DNA of 64,000 nucleotides. It comes from Polyodon spathula. Lineage: Eukaryota > Chordata > Actinopteri > Acipenseriformes > Polyodontidae. The notes beneath the pieces are model-generated. The model searched no databases. It saw only the letters and a program-made list of their open reading frames with translations, and had not been told where the DNA came from. Where the stretch lies: positions 1,141,383-1,205,382 of the forward strand of contig NC_054537.1 in NCBI RefSeq assembly GCF_017654505.1. The letters are read 5' to 3'. The position numbers and the translations under genes were made by a program. Positions 24,380 to 36,336 of the stretch are shown piece after piece. Positions within the stretch are counted from its first letter, which is position 1. Each line of letters starts with the position of its first letter.

Positions 24380-27300
24380 ATTGACCGAGTAGCTCACATC
24401 AACCATGAGCGGGGTACTCAAGAGAAAGCTGGACAAGGTGGATGAGGACCCTTGCTACTCTTCCTCCTCCCCCTCTTCCTCCTCAGGATGGGAGTCGGAC
24501 GGGGAGAGCTCCTCCCCCGAGACCCTGGACTCCAGGCCCCACAATCCCAGCGCCTTTCCAGCTCATTTCTCCAGTAAGTGTGTCTGCATTCAGGGGGTAT
24601 CTTTAACCTTGCTTTAACCTTCTCTTCCAACTGGAAATTCAGTTGCAAACCAAACAATATGCTGGAAGAGAACAAATTCCTAACACATGAAAACACACAG
24701 TAACGAGGATACAGCATTCTTTCTATTGAAAACTTTAGAAACCTCATTCAGTGTCTTGTTTGCAGATTTTCGGGGCAATTCTTTAAATGCAGCTGCCCCT
24801 GATATGAAACAAAAAATAATACAACAGGAGCAATAATAAATGAACAGAGGCCAGGCATTATTAGCAAATCATAAATCCTCAACATCTGCTGATCTCTTCG
24901 AGTGTTTACACAAAAGCCCTTGCACGGATCTCGTGAGCAGAAAGGACTGACGGGGATGAAGGACAGACAGTTCCTGGCCCCGGTCCTCCAGCACTTTGGC
25001 AGCAATCCAGCATGCGAGGCGCTGCAGTGACGTGCGCTGGCACACAGAACACCATGCACTCTGACTGGCTTCCTGGCAGGCATCCAGTTGGGCTGCCAAG
25101 TATGGGAGAGGCTACAATTCAGCTCAAGTTGTGCAGCTTGGTCTCCTTGCTTTCACTGGAAAGTGTTTAGGTGTAGGGGAGGGGGGCTCTGTTTGCAGAA
25201 CGACTCTACATTTGTGCTACAGGTTTACTGCATTAACTCTGCATTTACCAGGGTTTTTTACATAGGGATGTGTCCTAGAAATATTAAACTGAGGCTTTGT
25301 GTGCTTTTAGTTCAAGTCCCCTTGTGGTCTTGTTGAAAGTGTAACAGCCATTGTGTGTGTGAAGCGGGGGAGGTTCAGCTGGTAGTTTGGTATAACAAAG
25401 GTAAATATCTTAGTGGTTTAGGTCACTGAAAGCAAGCAAGTAAGAAATAAGGTGACTATAACCCCCATCCCTGTAAAAGGAAAACCGCAGCCTAGTATTG
25501 AAGCAGGTGTGGCTGGCCTGGCTTTGAAAGCTTTTCATGTAGCGAGTGTGCAGGTTCAGAGCTTGGTTGCATGAAACCACCAGCTCAGTTCATTTTCTTT
25601 GCCTGTTTCCTGGAGTTATTTCCAGTGTGAGACGCGGTTTCTGTAGCAGGCAGTGCAGCAGACACAGCCCCGCTTGAACAGCGTTCTGTATATGCAAGTC
25701 TCGCAGTCTTAACACCTTGCAGCAAACATGGGAATGTAGTTACTTACCCGTGTTGTACGCACGCAGGAAATGTATGAGCAAGTGAGGGGGGAGGGGAATA
25801 AAACACATTTACTTATTCCGCCACACAAGAGTGGCAGCTTGCCATTAACAAAGCAAATTCTGTTCTGTTTGGAGCCGCACTCATTATTGTGCTTCCGTTG
25901 TTTAATGGACTTCTTCAAAGCAACACAAAAATCTTGCTTGGTCTGTGCGTGATTATAAAACTTCAGCAATATTCTGCCTGACCAAACAGCTATTGCTCCA
26001 TCTGGTGGCGTGCCCTGGGAAGTACCGTGGCACTGCTATTTGCTAAAGGGAGGGCCGGCAGGACGGCTGTGTTTATTAGATGGATAGAGAGAAACATGAG
26101 TGAGTGTCTGAGCTGTTTCAGCCACACCCCCACCCCACGCCTTAAAATGGCTCTTCCAGTTACCTTGGATGACTGCCTAGTAAAACATTCCACACTTTAC
26201 TAGTCATAACATAGCTAATTTATTACCGATAACAAAACAGATGTATATTCAGTTAAAACATAGCCATGACTTGCCTTGTGCAGAGAATATCATCAATACA
26301 CACTGAACTACAACTTTTAATTCAGGGGCGTGAATGAAGTATTACATTTCTTCATAGGGTTTTTTGGGGGGGGTTTTTGCATTGTGTTAGATTCAGGTGT
26401 AAATAGCTTTCAGAATCTCCCCCTTTAACTTTTCATAGCCTTAATGTATGTATGTAAACACTTGATCTGTGAATGTGTGTTCTTTGTGGCGGTGTGTTTC
26501 ACGCTGTTGATCTGTGAATGTGTGTTCTTTGTGGCGGTGTGTTTCACGCTGTTGATCTGTGAATGTGTGTTCTTTGTGGCGGGGTGTTTCACGCTGTTGA
26601 TCTGTGAATGTGTGTTCTTTGTGGCGGGGTGTTTCACGCTGTTGATCTGTGAATGTGTGTTCTTTGTGGCAGTGTTTTTTAACTCTCAGCTTCCCCCCCA
26701 CTCTTTTCAGCTACATCAATCTTGAAGAGAGCCAAGCGGATCCGGAGAAACAACGTGCAATTCGACCAGGTCACTGTGTTCTTCTTCCCGCGCTGCCAGG
26801 GCTTCACCAGCGTGGCCAGCAGGGGGGGCTGCACCCTGGGCATGGGCAGGCAGCACAGCGCCTGCAGGCGGTACACGCTGTCTGAGTTTGCACAGGAGCA
26901 GCAGCACCTCCGCCGAGAGAAGCTCAAGGATCGTCTCCGGGAGGAGAAACTGGAAGTCCTTAAGCAAGAGGTACATCACTGAGGCGTGGTTACTGTTCGT
27001 TTGCTGCTCAGAGTGGTGGCAAACAAGGCAGTCTTCTTCCTGCAGGCTGCTCTTTTTTTACGTGTTCTTTGAGTCACACAGTAGTAATTAACAGTTGCAT
27101 TGCCACACTCTTGACACACTGCTTTTTGTTTTACAGCTAATTAAAAATGGTGCTGCGCAGTCCAAAGAGGCGGCCCAGCTGACGCTGGATGATGTGTCTG
27201 AAGATGACATTGACGTTAGCGGAGTGGACTTTGAGGGTGGCTTCTTCCTCCACCCCTATCCATCCAAGAGACGGCATGCGCTGCTGAAGGCTGCCGGTGT

Positions 27301-29154
27301 CAAGAAGATCGACAAGGAGGAGAAGCGCGAGCTACACGCCATCAGGCTCTCCCGGGAGGACTGCGGCTGCGACTGCCAGGGCTTCTGCGAGCCCGAGACA
27401 TGCAGCTGCAGCCTGGCAGGGATCAAGTGCCAGGTAGGGCTTCTGTTAGGACCAGCGTCGGAACCACAGCTGGCATTCCGCTATTCAACCTCCAAATCTG
27501 TGTTACACAGCAAACCAACAGAGAAAATTAAGGAGTATTTTGTACTTTACCAGACTCTTTTACATGAGCATCAGCATTCATGATGCAAAAAACAACCGAG
27601 GACACGACATCTGTGTCCTCTAGCTAGTTAGCTAGAACGACAGACTTTTCAGTATTTAAAAGGAATTGGTGCTAACAGTGGTCTCTTGCTTTCTCCCCAC
27701 AGATGGATCATTCTTCATTTCCCTGTGGCTGCACAAAGGATGGCTGTGGGAACACACAGGGCCGGATTGAGTTCAACTCAAGCCGCGTACAGACACACTA
27801 CATCCATACCATCATGAAGCTGGAGCTGGAGAAGAGGCTGGAGGAGAGCACTGACACCGGGGAGCAGTGTGAGAGGAGGCAGTGGCTGGAGGAGAGCACT
27901 GACACCGGGGAGCAGTGTGAGAGGAGGCAGTGGCTGGAGGAGAGCACTGACACCGGGGAGCAGTGTGAGAGGAGGCAGTGGCTGGAGGAGAGCACTGACA
28001 CCGGGGAGCAGTGTGAGAGGAGGCAGTGGCTGGAGGAGAGCACTGACACCGGGGAGCAGTGTGAGAGGAGGCAGTGGCTGGAGGAGAGCACTGACACCGG
28101 GGAGCAGTGTGAGAGGAGGCAGTGGCTGGAGGAGAGCACTGACACCGGGGAGCAGTGTGAGAGGAGGCAGTGGCTGGAGGAGAGCACTGACACCGGGGAG
28201 CAGTGTGAGAGGAGGCAGTGGCTGGAGGAGAGCACTGACACCGGGGAGCAGTGTGAGAGGAGGCAGTGGCTGGAGGAGAGCACTGACACTGGGGAGCAGT
28301 GTGAGAGGAGGCAGCAGCTGAGCCCCTTTGTTTTCCAGTCGGAGGAGGAGCTCCGGGCTGTTTCCGCCAGCCCCAACTTTCACTTTAGCGCCAAACTGGA
28401 CCCTATCGGAGAGAACAGCTGCAGCAGCGACATGACAGACTCCTCCAGCTCCTCGAGCCAGAGCGAGTACTCCTCGGGGCTGTGTGCTGGCAGCAGCAAT
28501 CCTCAGCCTGACAAGCCACAGTCTGATGTGGATGATAATGGTCTGGCTAGGATTCTCAGCTTCAATGACTGTGACAATGAGGACTGCAGTAGCAGCAGCA
28601 GTGGTGACAGCTGTGACTGTCGGCGACAGGTGAACTTTGGCTGCTTCAACACCTTGGACTTCTTTAATGATAACATTGTCGAGGACCCCCAACGCAACAC
28701 GAATGGTGGGGACAGCAGTAGCAGACATGTGTGTGGGCACATGTCCAGCATTTCAGAGTGCTTGGATGAAAACGCCAACCAAGACACTACGATGTTCCAC
28801 AGCAGTGGCTCAAGCCAGGCATTCCCCAGCACCCCGTCCCCTTCGATCGATCATTCGTCTCCGAGCTACATGGACCTCAGCCTGTCTTCGGACTCGGATT
28901 TCGAGTTCTTCCATGGATTTCCGGACTATAGCCCTGGTTCTCTTTATAACTCCTTGAAGGAATATGAGAATCTGGACAGCTTTCTTCAGTTCCAGCTCCC
29001 CAGCTTCCCCCAAAACGGGGACCCCGGCACGTGCTTTTTGGAGTCTCTGATTGGTGTGTCGGAACCTGTCCCAGAACCCCCTGCTGCTTTCACAGACAAT
29101 CAGCTCCTTGAAGAAGCCATCAAGTCGTCAGTAATGGAATCTGTGATGGTGTAA
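24380..29154 (+). CDS. csrnp1: Cysteine/serine-rich nuclear protein 1 (CSRNP1/AXUD1)
   Basis: Coding exons are 24405-24573 (exon begins 24380), 26711-26970, 27137-27433 and 27703-29154. All junctions are AG/GT with matching phases, giving 725 residues. The start is M-S-G-V-L-K-R-K, like CSRNP1. In order: a Ser-rich N-terminus (about 20-50), the S-I-L-K-R block and [10 protein letters not shown] (about 58-90), the E-K-R-E-L motif before the Cys-rich domain (219-257, C-G-C-D-C...C-G-C...C-G-N), a 16-residue repeat (287-446), then CSRNP1-specific blocks [29 protein letters not shown] and C-F-L-E-S-L. The C-terminus M-E-S-V-M-V resembles the human M-E-P-V-P-V end. The family is nuclear, binds DNA and activates transcription; CSRNP1 is induced by Axin. 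The protein is longer than human (about 590) mainly because of the repeat. CSRNP2 and CSRNP3 fit the C-terminus less well. Confidence 0.94.
26462..26675. repeat. 45-bp minisatellite in csrnp1 intron 2 (5 copies)
   Basis: The unit begins TTGATCTGTGAATGTGTGTT and repeats about five times, with GGCGGTG/GGCGGGG variants. It ends about 35 bp before the splice acceptor of the next coding exon (AG at 26709-26710), so copy number changes occur just upstream of the polypyrimidine tract. Confidence 0.95.
27835..28314 (+). repeat. csrnp1: In-frame 48-bp coding minisatellite in the last csrnp1 exon (10 copies)
   Basis: Ten copies of a 48-bp unit encode [16 protein letters not shown] (first copy starts R-L, last ends before Q-L-S-P-F). 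They cover residues 287-446, directly after the Cys-rich domain and the conserved [13 protein letters not shown] helix. The frame is kept throughout. Copies are almost identical; the last has one silent ACC to ACT change, which implies recent expansion or homogenisation. Each unit adds one Cys, five acidic and two basic residues. Human CSRNP1 has no such repeat. Confidence 0.96.
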
Positions 29155-29566
29155 AACACGATGCAGTTTCAATCTTTACAAAAACCATTTCTAAAGAGAA
29201 ACTCCTTTAATAAGGACTGTATATATGGGGTTTTTTACATTTGACATTTTATTGGAAGACTTGATTGATTTTAAGAAAGCTGTGATTTTTTTTTTTTTTA
29301 AATGTGTAAAGATATTTCTTATTTAGCCTCCAAAAAATGTAGTACGAATCAAACTGTGCAAACTGGCAGCTAACACACATTCTACTCAAGCTCTCTGGCC
29401 TTTTCTGTAACCCAAGGGCTGCAGATAAATCTCAGAAGGCTGGGAGATTTTGTTTTTTTTTACAATGACTCTTTAGTCAAGTTCTGAGTGCATTTGTTGT
29501 AAAAGCTGCCATGTGTGTATATAATGTTTAATTTTTCATTTTGTTGCTAGTATTTTATTTCAAGAA

Positions 29567-29567
29567 A

Positions 29568-29640
<73 letters not shown>
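29567..29640. repeat. (ATT)n microsatellite in csrnp1 3' UTR
   Basis: Trinucleotide run, visible directly, with one interruption near 29605. Confidence 0.95.
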
Positions 29641-31827
29641 TTTGTCCTAAACTTGCATTCAGAGTGCATCTAAAAGGCATCTTAAGAAGGAATATTAAGT
29701 GCAACCACAGACTTCTCCTTGGGTTTAATGTTAATCGGGGCACCGCTGTCCTTATAGCGGCTTACAAAAAAATCTCAAATGCTGTGATAGCTGTGTGCGA
29801 TTCTCTATTGCTAGAGCCATTTGCTGTGTTCACCGCGGCTGCTGGTTTTGTTACCTGGTGCTTTTTAAAAGCCGCTATAAAGATGAACAGTAGAGCTGCT
29901 GTTTGGGCAGCTTCACTATCATGCCATTTCAGATACTTTACCCCTGGCAAACATTGAGCTCTATTTTAACAACACGAAACCTGTCGCATGGTACTCGCAT
30001 TTCCTTTGATGTGTTGAGATACTCTGGAGCAGCACATGTGTTTTGGAGTTGTGGTGTTTGTGTACAGCACTGCTCTGAGTTACAGCAATCATTAATATGA
30101 ACATTTCTATTTATTACAAGCATAATGCTTTGAAACTTCACGTGTGTAACAAACTATAATCTGTAATACCTCAAGTATTACATCTTCTAATTTATTTTAT
30201 GCAACTTCTCTGTATTTATTCAGAAGAACGGAGGCTCTGAGGCTTTGTTAGGTGGGCTTTTTGAAAGTGCAATCTTGTTTTTTAGTAGCACCGTCCCAAA
30301 ACTAAACACTGCTTTCCTCAACCATTTACCTTTCTTTAATGAAACTTACCGGTCTAGCTTCTGTGGAATCTGATCTCAGAAAAACTAATCTTGGATGGGG
30401 AGGCATATGAGACGCCCATCGAGTTGACCGGGGGGTGTTTTAGTGAGAAACCGGGAAATTATAAATGTTTGTCGCATTGTTTTAGTACATTTGGATTTAA
30501 ATTATTGGGTTCTAATTTATTTAATTAGTGCTTTGGTCTCTGTCCAGGGTGGCCCAGTCTTGTGCCTGTTATGCAGAGGAACCATCTACAGCAGCCCGCA
30601 CAATCCAGGGGGCTCTGTTTACTGTGGGACTGTGCAATTGGTTCTTGGTCATTTTACTTTTCAAAATGCAAAGTAAAATGTTGAGTTATAGGGGTCGATT
30701 TGTGCTTCATGTACAATGTGTCAAATATTCAGAATTTTTATAAATAAATTGCATATAGAATCAAAATTAACCTGTATTAAGAAAATCAGACTATTTTAGA
30801 AGGAATCACATTTGTCTTTTTAAAATACCTTTTGTGCTAAAAAAATAAATGAAAATAAACTATTTTGCAAATTCTGAAAGATTTGTAATATATAATAAAC
30901 TATTTTATTTGATAGTAATGAAGGTTGTTGTTGTCAAGCATTTAACCTCTATGTGACTGTCAGGAAGGATTCATGTATTTTTAAAAGTTTGTTTTGTGAA
31001 CTGCATCAACACCAGTGCTTCATTCTTCAGTGTAAGGTTGGGGCAAAAGATTTTGCACCGTGGCCATGTTACCCTCAACAGGCTTATTGATTTGGCAATT
31101 CTCAGAACAAAAATATATGCAAACATTTTTTAAAAATCTTAAGGCATTGCAACACTTTGATGCATATATTGCAGGGTTTACAATCCAGTGATCTGGTGTC
31201 TATTTTGTAGTTTTTACTATCAATAAGCAGTTGAAGAATGATAATCTCTGTCCTGTCCCTAAACAGTCAGAAGTTACTGTATACAGTGGACTGTTCAAAC
31301 TGCTGAGGCACTACTACATATCCAAACGGTACTAAATTCCATTTACAAAAGGCTTTGTATTTGACAGGCATTCAGTATATGCTGGCTCTTGCATGTGCTG
31401 TTAGTCGCTCATTCCTAGGGATCTCTGCACAGAGCCGATCTGCAGTATGATCTGCTGCAGGTACGACTGCTTTGCTGCCTCGCTTTTGTAGAATTTATTA
31501 GGTTTTTTGTGTTTGTGCCAACAAGAGGGCACCAGGTTCTGTAAAAAAAAAAAATGCTTCTGAAGAAAACCTGGATATTTATTAATGTGATCCAATTCTG
31601 ATTTTATTGTTTTGTGTTGATCTTGGAGCTGTTTATTTCACAATTACCTTATTTCTGCCTTTTTATATATTGTAAATATTTCTTTTTGTTATAATTTGCT
31701 TAAAAAGGTACTGCAGAGCAGCAAAAAAAACAGAAACTATTTTTTACATTCCTTGTAAAGAATGCATTCTGTTTTATAAACGCTGCTCATTTCATCCAAG
31801 TAATATGAAGACATCTCTATTACTTTA

Positions 31828-31833
31828 AATAAA
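31828..31833 (+). terminator. csrnp1: Candidate polyadenylation signal AATAAA for csrnp1
   Basis: AATAAA followed by an A-run and a GT-rich stretch (TATGTGTGTGTTTTAATGG) about 25 bp on, the layout of a vertebrate cleavage/polyadenylation site. An earlier AATAAA near 30740 is an alternative. Confidence 0.45.
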
Positions 31834-32048
31834 AAAAATGATTGTTGGAAATTGCTATATGTGTGTGTTTTAATGGCTTTTACCAGAACTGGAGTATTTC
31901 ATTACTGGTCTGCGGGGATAGAAACAAGACTTGGATTGCAGAGCTGTTTCCCAGGCTCGGTATGTCTTATTAAACTCAAAGTAAACCAGGAATGGATCAG
32001 GCTGCTATGCAGTGGGAGTCTTTCTTCCATCCCGGCTTTGAGTAGTTC

Positions 32049-32215
32049 AGTAGTACTCAACTCTGCCCCTCGAGATCTAGTCCACTCTAGGTTTTTACTT
32101 CCAAGCAGGTTCTAATGTGGTTCCAAGCTGTTGAGAGGCAATTAAGTAATTTAGTACAGGGTTGGAATAAAGACCAGGACTGGACTGGGTCTTGAGGGCA
32201 GAGTTGTGTGTCACT
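32049..32215. mobile_element. Short hAT-like MITE (first of three)
   Basis: The left end reads CAGTAGTACTCAACTCTGCC and the right end carries the near-complement GGGCAGAGTTGTGTGTCACT; the inner GATCTAGTCCACTC pairs with TGGACTGGGTC. It is non-coding and resembles the two MITE-like segments that follow, placing it among hAT-type miniature elements. Exact ends and target duplication are not resolved. Confidence 0.5.
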
Positions 32216-32480
32216 TGAGTAGTTTGTGACCCTGTTTAAGAAGAGAGGGGTGTTGGTAGGACAGAGTATACTTAACCACGAGTCAGGTTGTGTCAATAAC
32301 ATTGAATACTCACAATATCATCTCTTAGAAATACCAAAAGCAAGCAGAAGGATGTTGTTGCTCGTGTAGACAGAGAAGAATGTTTGCTCAAAACAAGTAT
32401 GAGCTTTCAGGGCTCTAGCTAAGGTAGGGTCGAGTACCTTCCTGTTTGAACCTACAAAGAGCACTGGCTTTACTTTATAC

Positions 32481-32640
32481 CAGGGGTCCAGTCACGGTCC
32501 TGGAAGACTAATCCACTCCAAGTTTTACAGATTCAATGAGAGCATTAACTACTGCAGGGGCTGGGTGGAGGTTTCATTGGTTCTATTAAACAATTGAGAG
32601 CAGGGCTGGAATCAAGACCAGAAGTGGAGGGTCTGGCTTT
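32481..32640. mobile_element. Short hAT-like MITE (second of three)
   Basis: It begins CCAGGGGTCCAGTCACGGTC and ends with a diverged complement (AGACCAGAAGTGGAGGGTCT). It is non-coding and of the same general type as its neighbours. Ends are approximate. Confidence 0.45.
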
Positions 32641-32671
32641 GACCATTCCTGCTTCATGCAAATATATAGCC

Positions 32672-33007
32672 CAGTGGTTCCCAACCCCAATCCTGAGGAC
32701 CCCCTGTTTCTGCTAGTTTTCATTCAAACTGACCTCTCAATTGCTTACTAGACACTTAATTGAACTGGTCACTTTCTTAATTAGACCTTTTTAATTGTGT
32801 TCAGCTCTTAAACAGTAGCAGAGGTCAAGTTGCTTCAAAATGTTACAGCTAACTTGAAATATGGAACTGACAAGAGCTGAAAAACGATAAAAAATTTTTT
32901 AAAAAAATCTAATAAAGCAGTTCAATGAAGGGTCTCGTTCAGTAACTGAGAGCTCAGTTGATATGAAAACCAGCAGACACACACTGGGCCTGGTTTGGGA
33001 GCCACTG
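32672..33007. mobile_element. hAT-like MITE with CAGTGGTTCCCAA termini
   Basis: A 336-bp non-coding element with left end CAGTGGTTCCCAACCCC and right end GGTTTGGGAGCCACTG, a typical hAT terminal inverted repeat. The flanking octamers ATATAGCC (32664-32671) and ATGTAGGC (33008-33015) match at six of eight positions, consistent with an aged 8-bp target duplication. The interior has tracts such as CTCAATTGCTTA and ACTTAATTGAACTGG that I associate with dispersed repeats of lower vertebrates. Confidence 0.7.
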
Positions 33008-34053
33008 ATGTAGGCTGTATTGAACTAGAGTCTGGGATTCATGATCAGTGGAGCTGATCAGTCTGATTCAATGTTAGAATAAGACTAGCCGAATTTTTCT
33101 TAACATTGAAGGTCCCAGAACGAAGTAAATGCAGCTACTGAACTGCACAGGTGGATCGTCGCCTAACAGCCGTTCTACAGATGACTGCCGCTGGTGTTTC
33201 CCCCAATCACTGACCTCCTCATTTCAGAACCACAGCTAGATTAGAGGCTTGAAATTTCAGTTTCATGAAACAGAAATACATTTTCAGTTTCAACACGACT
33301 AGAAGAAAACAAGCAACCATAAATGACTCTCTCAGCATTCAAGCTTGCTTTATTTGGCTAGTTTCAAAATTATGTTTTATTTTTGTATTATTTAAAAACC
33401 AAACAGGGCCTCATATTAGTTACCAGGAACAATTGCATAGGTCTGATGTTTGAAGAACATATATAACTACAAAAAACATGGAACGTATTGCATAGATCTG
33501 ATGCTTAAAAAACATATAACTACAAATAACATGGAACGTATTGTTTTTTTAAACTACAGTTTGGTTGGGAGACCTAAATATTGTGCTAATTAAACTAATT
33601 AGTGTCAACTGAGTAAGCTGTCAGGAGAGTAAATACTTGGCAAAACAATACTGTAGATACTCCAGCAAGAACACACGAGGCAGTAATGCAACGCTTCATA
33701 CAGAAAATTACTTCTTGAGAGAGCTGTTTTTACAGAACTGGACTTCCAGTACCTGGAATGCATAGAACTATTTTAATAAAATTAAACACAGATCAAGTGT
33801 AGATAAGTGAACATAAGAAAATGAACAAACCAGAGAGTTGAGTACAATAATGCGCAGACTCGATTCTCAACAGCCCCCATCCCCGTCCCATGGAAGAAGT
33901 CACATGAAACCAGATACAAAGAGCATAACAGGATGGAGAAAAGGAAGTGATCCCAAGCTTCTCAGACACACAGCAAGCCTTTAAAATAACAGGCATGGGA
34001 CGTGTGTGTGCAAAATATAAACAGGAGAGCAAAGGCAGAAACATTCAGGACGC

Positions 34054-34095
<42 letters not shown>

Positions 34096-34560
34096 CTGCA
34101 CTATTTTATATATATTAAAACAAGGCCCTGTCAACTCTGAAATGCTAATATACCAGTATCAAGGTTGTGAAATACTGTTACAAAAGTAAAATTAGAAAAA
34201 TAAAACATGCTGTCACAATAAACAAGTCAGAGTGCAACATGTGGAGCTACTTGTGGCAGTCTGAGATCACACTGTAGCGAAGGGGTGCAGCGCTGAAATG
34301 AAGCCACCTCGCTGTCACTGTGAGTGCAGATTTAGTGCTCAACATGTGTGAGGGTACAGTGCTGCAGCAAGGGAGGAGGGCTGAGACTGTCTGGTACCTT
34401 GGTACGGTATTGTATGCATTCTGTGGAATAAGCTGCACAAAGTGCCACCCCACTGTGAAGTCTATTGAAGTGTCCTGAGCTCTGGGGACAGGATCAAACC
34501 TGTGTTGCATTGCATCCAGCATGCTGAACTGGAAATGAATGTAGGCTGTTCAGAACTACA
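33008..34560. other. Intergenic DNA, no gene seen
   Basis: Ordinary AT-rich sequence with a local near-duplication around 33440-33540 (ATTGCATAGRTCTGATG and following bases twice) and an (AAT)n run at about 34057-34094. No supported gene. Confidence 0.55.
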
Positions 34561-34880
34561 GCAGTATGCACATGTATTACAACACCCCATTGCTTCTGTA
34601 GTTCAGCAGTGTGCACATGTATTAGAGCACCCCATTGCTCCTGTAGTTCAGCAGTGTGCACATGTATTACAACACCCCATTGCTTCTGTAGTTCAGCAGT
34701 GTGCACATGTATTACAACACCCCATTGCTTCTGTAGTTCAGCAGTGTGCACATGTATTACAACACCCCATTGCTTCTGTAGTTCAGCAGTGTGCACATGT
34801 ATTACAACACCCCATTGCTTCTGTAGTTCAGCAGTGTGCACATGTATTACAACAACCCATTGCTTCTGTAGTTTTGTTGT
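34561..34880. repeat. 45-bp minisatellite (7 copies)
   Basis: The unit contains CACATGTATTACAACACCCC and repeats every 45 bp seven times. Frames are open on both strands because the unit is 15 codons. Confidence 0.94.
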
Positions 34881-35395
34881 GCATGTGAAATGGAACCACT
34901 GTAACTGAAAATCTTGGAAAATTGTCAAAATAGGCAAATTAGTGATTGTCTCATTTAATTGAAGACTTTAATGGCCACGCATGCAATTCATTTAACATAG
35001 TAAGAGAAAAGGGATACACAGCCACAAATGATAAAATAATGAAACTTTTTAGAAGTTGTTTAAGATGCCTCATTAAAGCACAAAGTGGTATAATATTTTC
35101 ACACGAGTGCCTGTTGTTTCTATATTAGTGAATACTGAGTGGAAATGTAAATCCTCACACCCTGAGGTTTTCATGCAGGTCGGTATATAAAGGACACACA
35201 CTGAGGTGTTCTTCCCAAACCCATGTTGCTCTTAAAATAGAGACTGAGTATTGCATTGAATTGCACCGAATGCTAACTGAGATCAAGGACGAGACCACCT
35301 TGCACCTTGTGACCTGAGCTGAATTTGAACCCAGGAGAGGCTTGTGGATCAGCCCTCTACGCCACCAAGAGCCACAAAACAGAGAACATTTAAAT
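34881..35395. other. Spacer between two minisatellites
   Basis: Unique sequence without a recognisable gene or repeat. Confidence 0.5.
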
Positions 35396-36310
35396 GAGCT
35401 GTGTGGAAGTCACTAACAGGAGTGCAATGCTCTTGATGAGAATGTGCAGTGAATTACAGACAGTGTGTGTGGAAGTCACTAACAGGAGTGCAATGCTCTT
35501 GATGAGAATGTGCAGTGAATTACAGACAGTGTGTGTGGAAGTCACTAACAGGAGTGCAATGCTCTTGATGAGAATGTGCAATGAATTACAGACAGTGTGT
35601 GGAAGTCACTAACAGGAGTGCAATGCTCTTGATGAGAATGTGCAATGAATTACAGACAGTGTGTGGAAGTCACTAACAGGAGTGCAATGCTCTTGATGAG
35701 AATGTGCAATGAATTACAGACAGTGTGTGGAAGTCACTAACAGGAGTGCAATGCTCTTGATGAGAATGTGCAGTGAATTACAGACAGTGTGTGTGGGAGT
35801 CACTAACAGGAGTGCAATGCTCTTGATGAGAATGTGCAGTGAATTACAGACAGTGTGTGTGGAAGTCACTAACAGGAGTGCAATGCTCTTGATGAGAATG
35901 TGCAGTGAATTACAGACAGTGTGTGTGGAAGTCACTAACAGGAGTGCAATGCTCTTGATGAGAATGTGCAGTGAATTACAGACAGTGTGTGTGGGAGTCA
36001 CTAACAGGAGTGCAATGCTCTTGATGAGAATGTGCAGTGAATTACAGACAGTGTGTGTGGAGTCACTAACAGGAGTGCAATGCTCTTGATGAGAATGTGC
36101 AATGAATTACAGACAGTGTGTGGAAGTCACTAACAGGAGTGCAATGCTCTTGATGAGAATGTGCAGTGAATTACAGACAGTGTGTGGGAGTCACTAACAG
36201 GAGTGCAATGCTCTTGATGAGAATGTGCAATGAATTACAGACAGTGTGTGGGAGTCACTAACAGGAGTGCAATGCTCTTGATGAGAATGTGCAGTGAATT
36301 ACAGTTACAG
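35396..36310. repeat. 64-66-bp minisatellite (about 14 copies)
   Basis: The unit contains AGTCACTAACAGGAGTGCAA. Length varies between 64 and 66 bp through (TG)n differences in CAGTGTGTG(TG)GAAGTC, so frames drop in and out along the array. Confidence 0.94.
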
Positions 36311-36336
36311 ATAAGTCACTAACAGTCCTATGATGT

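Larger units (their letters stand above)
29155..31850 (+). other. csrnp1: csrnp1 3' untranslated region (putative)
   Basis: AT-rich sequence after the stop codon, with several ATTTA words (for example near 30110 and 30215) of the kind found in unstable early-response mRNAs, and an (ATT)n run at about 29567-29640. There are AATAAA hexamers at about 30740 and 31828. The true 3' end is uncertain; the second hexamer is a good late candidate. Confidence 0.55.

Noticed and set aside
27778..28740. Antisense frames of 190-320 codons across the last csrnp1 exon
   Set aside because: Shadows of the real + strand exon and its 48-bp repeat.
24405..29154. CSRNP2 or CSRNP3 as identity of the + strand gene, prompted by the nearby elastase (CSRNP2 and CELA1 are linked in human)
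   Set aside because: The C-terminal half has CSRNP1-specific blocks (L-D-E-N-A-N, C-F-L-E-S-L, M-E-S-V-M-V) absent from CSRNP2; the N-terminus also fits CSRNP1.
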